Assembly (NCBI GenBank): GCA_026119935.1
Contig: JALRMH010000003.1
Location: forward strand, 1,023,526-1,087,525
Direction: 5' to 3'
Source of the DNA: Endothia cerciana
Taxonomy: Eukaryota > Ascomycota > Sordariomycetes > Diaporthales > Cryphonectriaceae
DNA length: 64,000 nucleotides
The position numbers and the translations under genes are program-made. This document shows, one piece after another, positions 55,685 through 64,000 of the stretch. Each line of letters opens with the position of its first letter. Position 1 is the first letter of the stretch. The notes beneath the pieces are model-generated. The model had not been told where the DNA came from. It ran no database searches and was given only the letters and a program-made list of their open reading frames with translations.

Positions 55685-58600
55685 GGAATCAGACCGATCG
55701 CAGAAGACTCTGCCAGAGAATGGAGATCGGGCGCCCCGCCAGGCAAGTCACATCTGGTACCGCTTCATGCTATGGCGCAATATCCGCACACCAGGATTCG
55801 ACGTCTGGAAGAAGCAAGACGAGCAAAGCTTGCTCCCGTTCCTGGACATGCAAACGCTGCCGGGTTCGTGGGACCTGGTGCACTTGCTGACCCGCAGCGA
55901 TCAATGCTGGCAAATTCGGTTGTATGCACGGCAATAGCCGACTACGACCTTCAGCATCCTTCATAGGTATTATTTTCCACAAGTCGCAGCTGTCTATGTA
56001 GGTGTGCCATTCAGATCGGACAAGTTGCAAGGGTCGTTTCTGACCAAGCCACATGGTAGGCAAGGATGCAAATACCTTGCTAGCTGCAGGAGACAGGGCA
56101 AGGGCCGTCTTCTCTGCGACGTCAACGACGAGATATCAGATCCGTCGGACGTCACACCAGCAGACTTGAAGTATCTAGGAGATGATCGAGGTGTTATTGG
56201 CATGGGGTTTCGCATGGTCCGCGTCTATCGCACTACACATGTATACGGGGATGGAATCGCACCCCTACGTCGTCCGGTAACTTCAGCCAGGCTGGTCGAC
56301 GACACTGACGTGACATTCGTCGTCACGAGGTCAGGGTGTGAAAGCCGGGGTTGGCACCGTGGGCTCGGTGAGATGGAATCGGATATGTCAATCTCATATT
56401 CGATCTGCATCTTGCAATGCAAGTCCAGGAACCCCCTGGCGCATCAGCCCGTGGCCTTGACAGATCGGACTCATCTGATGGCTTATCTCCTTAGTGACAG
56501 AGACGGCCTTCCGTTGCCTCCTCAGTCTTTTCCTTGCCGGCACACTGCCTGACCTTTCGAGCGAGAGCCTTGCTGCACCATCGCTCAAAGCAGGAGGATT
56601 GGAGGACCATTGATAGCCAGCTTGTCCGCGGTCATCTACAGATGCCACATCATGCATGTGTTCGAAAGGTGCTGCGAGACGTGCGCATATAGGACCCTGT
56701 CGTTTGATTTCCTAAATCCGCTGTATGTCTCAGACTAAGTGTTCCTGTAAACGGTGACACGGCTGCCGCTGGCGGAGGGGGGCGTTTGTGGCCGCCCGGG
56801 TTGCGTGCTGCGCCTTCTGCCATGGTAGAGACTCCTTCTAACAGCGTAACGTCACTACAGAAGGAACATACTTGCAGGGGAGCTGTGATCCAGAAGGCGG
56901 GTCTGCTGGATTGTGAGTCTAGCCCACTCAGTCTTCCTTTGCCTTTGCTCGAGGCCTAGACCGTGCAGCATGCCGCATGACGAAAAATGAAAAGCACTGC
57001 GACTTTCACCATATCGCGACGAGCGCTGACTGTTTGCTGGCCTGCAGTGCCCGTACATATTTGCATCGTTGCAATGTGCTTCCGGGCCGCAGCGATACGG
57101 TAGCAGCATGCAGCAATGGTCAGATTTTTTTCTCCGCCGCGTGACGCACGCCACGCCGTGTGCGATTCGTCGTCAAGACAGGCTGAGAAAACGGTGGGCA
57201 TACGGAGGCGATATCACAAATGACAATTGATCCCCAGTGCTGTCCAGACCTGCTGTATCCTGCTTTGGCGGGCATCGAGATCCAAACCATCTGCCTCTTG
57301 CGCGCTCAAGATCAGAGCAACCCCCGGTCCTGCGCCCAGATCGCAGGGCCTGTATTCGCAACAGGCACCAGACAACCATTCCCGAGGTGCTTGGCAGTAT
57401 GACGGATGGGAAGCGCAAGACGCATTGCACCGCGGCGCCCGATAATTGTCGGTCCGAGCCCACGGGGGCCAAAGTGACAGCTCATAAATCCGAAGCCCGC
57501 GTCGAGAGCCTCGCCGCTTGGCTCTTGACCCGCATCCTCTGCAGCCAGCTGGAACGCGCCCGGCGCCGAGACCGTCCGGGCTGAAGCCAAAGCCAATGGT
57601 GGTGTCCGGCTCCTGCCTCCCTTGCGACGAAGCTCAAGCCTCCTGGGGCGCCACTCGGCGTGCTGAAAGGCTGCTGTGTCCTGCTGTCCCGCGTGCGCAC
57701 CTGAGACCTGGGACCGCGGCCTGGGTATCTGGAAGGAATGAGGCAGATGCGTGGGAAGAAGTAAAGATGACTGGTCCTCTGCAGGGCGCTTGAAACGTCC
57801 ACCGCCTCGCCACAACCTTCATGTGACTACAGTATTTGACGTGTCGATTCGAGAAGCCGCGTGTTGAGGCAGTCGACAGCGATTGGATCTTGGCAGGGTT
57901 CAGCTGACGATTGCCGAGAGATATCAAACGCATATGCGATTAACGAGGTGAATGATACGGAGCAACGTGTAATTTTGTCACACCGTATTGGCTAACCCTT
58001 CTGGAGGTGTTGGCTTCAACAATAATCTAGCAGGACACTTTACAGCTTAGGACAAGCTGTATGCCCCCGTAATCACCTGCCTCTCATCCACTAGGCGACT
58101 CACAATCCCTACGTTCAGCTCAGACCTGGACGCCAAGTTTGTACGGACCCCTCCTCATCGACGGATATCGAACCAGCGGAAGTTGCTCAAGGAGGGTGTA
58201 TCACCCGAACACAAAACTCAGATCTCAGGGTTGACTGCCGCGACTTCGGAAGAGAGCCATCTGCAGTTTACAGCCCCTGTGTGGTGTCATAGCCCTCCTG
58301 GCTCAGACTCCACACGACGGCGAGTGGCTGACCCTGAAAATTAGAAACTTTAATCTTCGCGTGCCCAACTTCGGATGGAACCTTCCAGTTTCGCGAACTT
58401 CATCTTATCGATCTCCTGTAAAACTTGCTCTCGACATGCACGGAAGTACCTGTACTTGCGGTACCAACTTGACTAAGATTCAGGGTCTCGTTGGGCAAAC
58501 GAGCCCGCCGTTTTCTCAGCCACGAGATGAGGTTGAAGTTGTGGATTGCTGCCGGGGTCGTTGGGCACGAAGATCGACAAGGTCGCCCAGTCTGGGACAT

Positions 58601-61600
58601 GATGAGCACCAAGGAGAACCTCGAAATAGATGCGGCCCCCTTTCTGAGATCCAATTTTGAGGTTTCTGTCCGTGTCCTCGGGATGCAACAGGGTACCCCT
58701 CAGATAAGATCTCACAGCACTCGCACTCACTTCGCATCACGTGCGTGGTATTTGAGTTTAGATACCGAGGACGGCATGGGGCGACGCTGGTCACGAGTGA
58801 GTGATTTTGCACAATAACCTGTATGTACCCCGAGGAAGACAGCGGCGGTGTACCGCGGTTACTCGGCTCGGTGGAACGAACTGTGGCCAAGAAGCCCCTA
58901 TGAAACATGTATCGTGCAATGCGGTTGTGTTACTGAGACGTCGCAGCGGAAATGTTTGCCTTGGTCGGGCATGTGGTGCGTTGTCGCAGCTCTGCCAACC
59001 ATCGAGCTCCCTCATGGATATCAGAAAGCGAGTAAAAATTTTACGAGATCCCTGGAGTCCTCGACAAGCACGTGGGAGGCCTGTCGCCCCATCGGAGGTT
59101 TTTGTGAATGCCACCCTCTGACGCGGCGGTCAGAGTCATTTCACCAGTATAACTTCGCGGAGCCGCAGTATCCGGCATAATGTTGGACTCTCTGGGCCAA
59201 TTGCGCGGGCACCCTCCTCTTGACCGCAACAGATAGACGCGCAGTTGAGAGGCGGTCTGAGTCCATTCATGCTATTCCAGCCCACCTATTATTAGAGGCG
59301 GTGATCATCGCTGCTAGACCCGCGTCACGCGGGCCACGGCCTCGGTGTTGACGACTCCTCAGCGCCATCGCGATGAGGACCCGCAGTGGCCAATAGCGCC
59401 GCCCATGGCGATGGAAAGGGCGTAAGGCCACGCCACGAGGTAGGCAGCCACCAGCCACCCGAGGCATGCTGGAGAGATATAACACTCCGGCCTGTGTCCG
59501 GAGATGACCGTGGAGCGCGGATCCGAGGTAATCGCGGCGATCGACTTAGGCTGCCATGCCCTTTCTGAGAACCCGCCCGCCATGAGCAAGATGCCATCCT
59601 GATTCTCTAGCGCCGACGGCCGCCTCAACTGCCGTACAACCCGCAGGCGAGTCAACCGGGACAGGCCCTGCTCTGGGTGCGAGCTGCCGGCGCTCCGTGG
59701 TCGATCAGGCGCTCTGGCGCTGTGGAATGGTGGGAATCAGGCAGAGACTATTTTAGCTGACACCTAGGATGGCGGAAGTTCGAAGCTGATGATGGGCTGC
59801 CGTCGTTCCGGCCCTGTCACATGGCCTTCCACTTTGGGATGATGCTAACGGCGGAGACCATGTGTGTCAGTGCAGCGGAGATCTCAATTGCGGGCTATGG
59901 CATTGTAGGAGCTCTCCTCTCGGCTCCTGCAGTGCCCGGAGCACGAGTTGGATCGTGGAGGGAGTGCTGTCAGATCTCGCTGTAAATCCTACAGAGAGAA
60001 AAAGAAAGGGTTCAATATCCACCCCGGACGCTCCCATAGGTCCCGCGGCGCCTGAGTCGATCGCACGGTCCCGCCGTCGATGAACGACATTGATGCCCAA
60101 CGGCACCAAGGATTCATTGGGGGGGGGGGGCGCTTTCAGGTACGGCGGCAACAGATCAGCACCACAAAACAGGTCCCAGGACCCTGAAGGACCCTGATGG
60201 TCACAGGGTAAAGGTCCAGGGAGGGTTGAAACACAGGGAAGGGCTTGCGGGGTACTATTGGTAGTGGGCAATCGGTCCCTGTCCTGTCTTGAATCGACAA
60301 CGTGCGCCACAGGAGCCATAAATAGTCCAGGATATCATATTGTGATTTCGAGGAGGGCGGTGGAGATGATGATGCGTCTTCCTCGGCTCCGATGTCAAGC
60401 AGGACACCCTCTTGGTTCTGGTGATGGCTTTCGTCAGCTGAAATCATGAGTCAAACAGCAGCTCCCGAGCGAGCGGGTTGGAAGGGCCGCGCCGTAGCTC
60501 GTGGCCCCGCGCTTGTTTTGGATGCAGCGCTACTCGGATTGCCCGAGTGGAGACGTCGCTCTAGCAAAGGGTGTGTTGCAACGTCGTCCACTCTCGGGTT
60601 AGGGCACCAGCCGGCGGAGGTAAAGTGTGCAAGCCCTCAAGCTGCCCTGGAGGCGGTGGAGATACTCGTTATTCCAGGCTCGGAGTGATGGAGAAGTCCG
60701 CGCATCTTCATTCTCCAGATGCTACGATTTGCAAGGGCGGGAGTTGATATTGGATAATAGCATATCGGTGCAGCCACACATTCGACATAGGAATAAATGA
60801 TAAGACGCCTCTCATGGCTCAGCTCTTATGCAAGAGAAACGTGTCTACCGACGCCGTTTGCAATACCCGACACAGCGTCGCTAACTCTGGTACTGCTGCC
60901 GATCGGCTTTCGCCTTATAGGCGAACACGCAGACAGAAGATCCCTCTTGATTAACGGCCCTCGAATTGCCGCGATGTTTACGGGCTATGCCTCCATGTGC
61001 CAGGACATCCAGCAAGCGATCACCAGACACCGGTGCGGCGATCATTCTATCAGAAAAGACGGGCGAACGGATCTGGCAGTCCCACCGAGAAAAAAGTGAC
61101 AGGCCAATGTTGTTGGTGATAAGCCGTGTGACCCGTCGCCAGATAGCAGTGAGACTGAGCATCTTGGTTCGGTGAGCCCGGAGGAATGGCTGGAGGACCC
61201 ATCATTAGCTCCAGACCGGTCAAGGCCTCACGAGCTCTTGAATTTCGATAAAGTCCCCGCCCACAGACATTTGCCCAGCAAAGTGGCACGAACGATAAGG
61301 AACCGGGTCGCGATGCTTTGAGCAAGAAAAATTTTTGCTGAACCGCATGGCCGTGGCGATGATGCACGGGCCAAAGCTTCAGGATTGTTGAGCGGGCCCG
61401 GTTTGTGGACACCCATAGCCATTGGCAAACCGTAAGGGGTCTCCTAGGGTCGCTGAAGCCGGGAGTCTTCAACGTGACGTGACGTTCTTCAGGCCTCTGT
61501 TCGTCCCTCTGACGGCGTCCTCGCCCCAGAGGGAGTCGCCATGAAGAGCATTTTCGAAGCTGCTAAGGTTTGGGCCACAAAACCACCTAGACCGATATGG

Positions 61601-62852
61601 CATGTCCGCCGGCGAGGATTGTCGACCTTGCCGAAGGAGCCGCAGCAACTGATTACTGGGAAGTTTCGCGTGCTTCGAGAAGAAAATTTGAGCCTTCGAA
61701 TTGTGGAGAAGCAATGCCTCCCTGCAACAGCGTTACATAGCAAAGCCAAGCGAGTCCCAGGCCCACCAGAACCAGGGATACTTGGAAGCCTCGCGTGCCT
61801 CGGTACTGCACCGTATCGTGGCCGTTCCGATGCTCCTGCATGCTCGATGTCGACTAGAAGTGCTTTTGGCTCCTGGCCGCATTTCTGGCCTCGTTGCAGT
61901 CTGTCTATCCACAGCACCACCAACCACCCGCCTCGTCTTGGCGATTGGCCGCCGCCGCCCACAATCCTAAATGCTACCGAACCATGGCGGTCTGTGCACC
62001 CGCAATTTTCTTTGTTGATGGCATGACCAGCTCCCGAGTTTCATGCGCAGCTATTTCTGCGCAGGACGAGATGGCGGGCCTGCCCTCTGGGGGAGGGAGG
62101 GGGGGGGGGCGCGTCCTGTCGCTTCCGTCTCCCGCCCGAGGAACACTTTATGCGGTCTCGCGGTGTGCACGGTACTTTTAGAGCTCTCGAGGCCTTTTTT
62201 AGCAACGAAAATACTGAATGAGGGACGTGGACCGCCAGTGATTGCGATCGCTAAAGGCTCGCAACCGCACTCGTATCCATCTGTGGGTCTTGGGCCCTCC
62301 AAGCGTGGCCTACCATGATGACGGCCACATCATTACGAGTGGTTTCCCGGGAACTCGGTAAATGGCGGTAAGGGCTGTGTGGTTGACGAGCAGTTCCTGG
62401 CGGTCACGGGTTTTCGACCTTCTCCAGCTCGCGTGGCGTCTGAACTTTCCAGATCAAGGAGAGGAAGCCGAGGCGCCTACGTTAGGAAGCATGAGGCAGC
62501 CCGGGCGAGAGTTCAACTCAGCTGCGCCATGTCTCTTTCGGGACGAGCGCGTGAACTGTCTGTGCGCCGAACACACATTTGCTTCTTCCCGAGGCTGGTG
62601 ACTGTTTGCCATCAAAAGTAAATCGCGAAAGTGGCTGCCGATAATCCCCGTTAAAACGGTGGCCATCTGGCGGTCTAGAACGAAGGACCGGTACGGATCT
62701 ATTGGCTCGCTGACTCGCCACAGATATTTGCGCGCGCGTGTGTTGGAAGTGGGGCGCAGCAGGTCTGGTCCGGCAGCAGGTTCTGCTTATCAGTCTATCG
62801 ATCAGATCGGATATGCACCGGCTGCATTGCATTTTGCGTTTTGCGAGAGAGG

Positions 62853-62883
62853 ACAGCCAGCCAGCCAGCCAGCCAGCCAGCCA
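62853..62883. repeat. (CAGC)n tandem repeat
   Basis: About seven tandem CAGC units. Confidence 0.9.
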
Positions 62884-63546
62884 CCAAGGCCGCCGCTGCG
62901 TCTCGGCCGAACGATAGGACGAAGCCTGTTGCGCCTCGAGCCTGGTCGCCCGCCCCGTAGGATGGATGGCCGTCCGGTTTCACCTTTCCCAGCGGGCAGT
63001 GCAGTCCAGCCGAACGGGATCGACAGTCTTCCTGTCTTCATGGGTCTGATCCTCTTTTGGCCTGATGAGGTCAGAGTCGGACCAGAAACTGACCCCCAGT
63101 CGATATGACGGCCAAGGCATGGACGCAGTCGCAGCGCACATGCCTACGGAGGGAGGATGTAGACTGTAGAGTTCCTGGGGCACTGGAAAGAATGTCGAGC
63201 GTCTGCATCGGTTAGCAGGAACCCTGCAGATCATGATCCCGGGGTAGGGGACCACTGTCGAGCTGTCATAAGTGGGATCGCTGCTGTTCACCACGGTCCC
63301 GTAATAGCATGGGTTGCTGTGACATCTGACCAAGGCCAGCTGGGGCCTCCCTCAACATCATCCACGGCCGTACTATGTATGGTACTCTCGTGGAGAGGCA
63401 GGCCGCCTGGGCATGGGGGAGACCCTGCCCCAGCGGCGACGCACCACGGTGTGCTACTCCATAGTACTGCGTACTTTGGTTCAGCCGGCCGATCTACTGT
63501 TTTTTATTCTCCGGTGGACCAGAAATCAAACAGTGATGCTCCCTGA

Positions 63547-63624
63547 GGGGGAGAGGGAGAGGGAGAGGGAGAGGGAGACAGACACACACACACACAGAGA
63601 GAGAGAGACAGAGAGAGAGACAGA

Positions 63625-63667
<43 letters not shown>
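63547..63667. repeat. Compound GA/CA microsatellite
   Basis: GGGAGA units, then a short CA run, then GA units broken by single CAs; about 120 bases of almost pure purine on the plus strand. Confidence 0.95.
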
Positions 63668-63670
<3 letters not shown>

Positions 63671-64000
63671 TACTATGCAGAATGCCGGCGACCCTTCTGC
63701 CCTTACCCGGGGTCCTTCTGTCGGGCTTTTAGCCACATTCGAAGCGAGGGCTCCGGTGTCATCTGCCTCAGCAAGAAATAGCCGACCCAGCGATGGGTTT
63801 GATCTCAGCGTACCCGCCAGGTTGGGAATTAGATAGGTGATTGTTCATTTCCCGTGGCTGGGGCTACAGGCCCCAGGGTCTTTGCCCGGTACAGAACTGG
63901 CCGTTTCATACTTTCCGACCGCCTCTGCCCAATCACGCGGGCGGGTAACACCGCATATGGAAATATGATGCAATTAAAGGGGCTGCCGTAAATTTGATGC

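Larger units (their letters stand above)
55685..64000. other. Gene-free, low-complexity-rich end of the window
   Basis: More than 8 kb without a gene that I can support. Many frames are open on both strands (e.g. 61,541-62,026 plus against 61,489-61,962 minus), as expected from G+C-rich non-coding DNA; none shows a domain, signal peptide or intron structure. It holds poly-G runs at about 60,119-60,130 and 62,099-62,109, a CAGC repeat at 62,853-62,883 and a long GA/CA microsatellite at 63,547-63,667. Confidence 0.5.

Noticed and set aside
55671..55937. 88-codon frame MSEIEESDRSQKTLPENG... overlapping the end of the Rrn10-like gene
   Set aside because: It overlaps the stop of a well-supported gene, has no domain and no plausible continuation.
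61489..62026. Long frames on both strands (161 and 157 codons)
   Set aside because: They cover the same bases on opposite strands, which is expected from G+C-rich non-coding DNA, and neither has a recognisable motif.
63494..63781. Frames rich in SLSLSLSL or RERERERE
   Set aside because: Translation of the GA/CA microsatellite.

Overview
The window is nuclear DNA of a filamentous ascomycete (Pezizomycotina, most likely Sordariomycetes). The genes carry short spliceosomal introns (53-141 nt) with GTRNGT donors and CTAAC/CTAAG branch points. They encode fungus-typical proteins: a Wee1 kinase with HLDFKPAN, Med1, a HET-domain protein, a LysM protein, a DPR-motif dehydrin-like protein and a Uds1-type septation protein. 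Repeats show TGG/CAG to TAG changes of the kind left by repeat-induced point mutation (RIP).

Layout. 1-24 kb is mostly a housekeeping stretch: a Uds1-domain protein (1.07-3.23 kb), a frameshifted alpha/beta hydrolase (6.5-7.3), a T5orf172/Mug113-type protein (7.6-8.7, minus), a degraded OCH1-like glycosyltransferase (9.3-9.9, minus), actin-interacting protein 1 (11.5-13.5), Wee1 kinase (14.8-18.3, minus) and Mediator subunit 1 (22.1-24.2, minus), separated by long, apparently gene-free spacers with microsatellites.

24-46 kb is the accessory, damaged part. After an A+T-richer gene-free tract comes an intron-containing tRNA-Ala(AGC). It is followed by a set that looks like a decaying specialised-metabolism locus: a broken cytochrome P450, a DHA1-type MFS transporter with one extra base, an apparently intact O-methyltransferase, a SnoaL-like protein and, beyond a transposon, a UbiA-type prenyltransferase whose 3' end is disrupted. 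A Tc1/mariner relic and a complete but mutated hAT element (37,492-41,315; 21-bp terminal inverted repeats, 8-bp target duplication) sit among these genes. Two composite repeats ending in the 3' half of the tRNA-Ala gene lie at 37.3 and 45.6 kb. A two-LysM secreted protein lies at 44.2 kb.

46-56 kb returns to intact genes: a four-exon HET-domain protein, the relic 3' end of a second HET gene facing it, a dehydrin-like DPR-repeat protein, and a divergent pair made of a CSA/Rad28-type WD40 repair protein and an Rrn10-like RNA polymerase I factor. From about 56 to 64 kb I see no gene that I can support, only low-complexity tracts and ORFs open on both strands.

No housekeeping operon logic applies. 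The only functional grouping suggested by the content is the 29.4-42.7 kb metabolite-like set. Much of it is broken, so I read it as a remnant rather than a working pathway.
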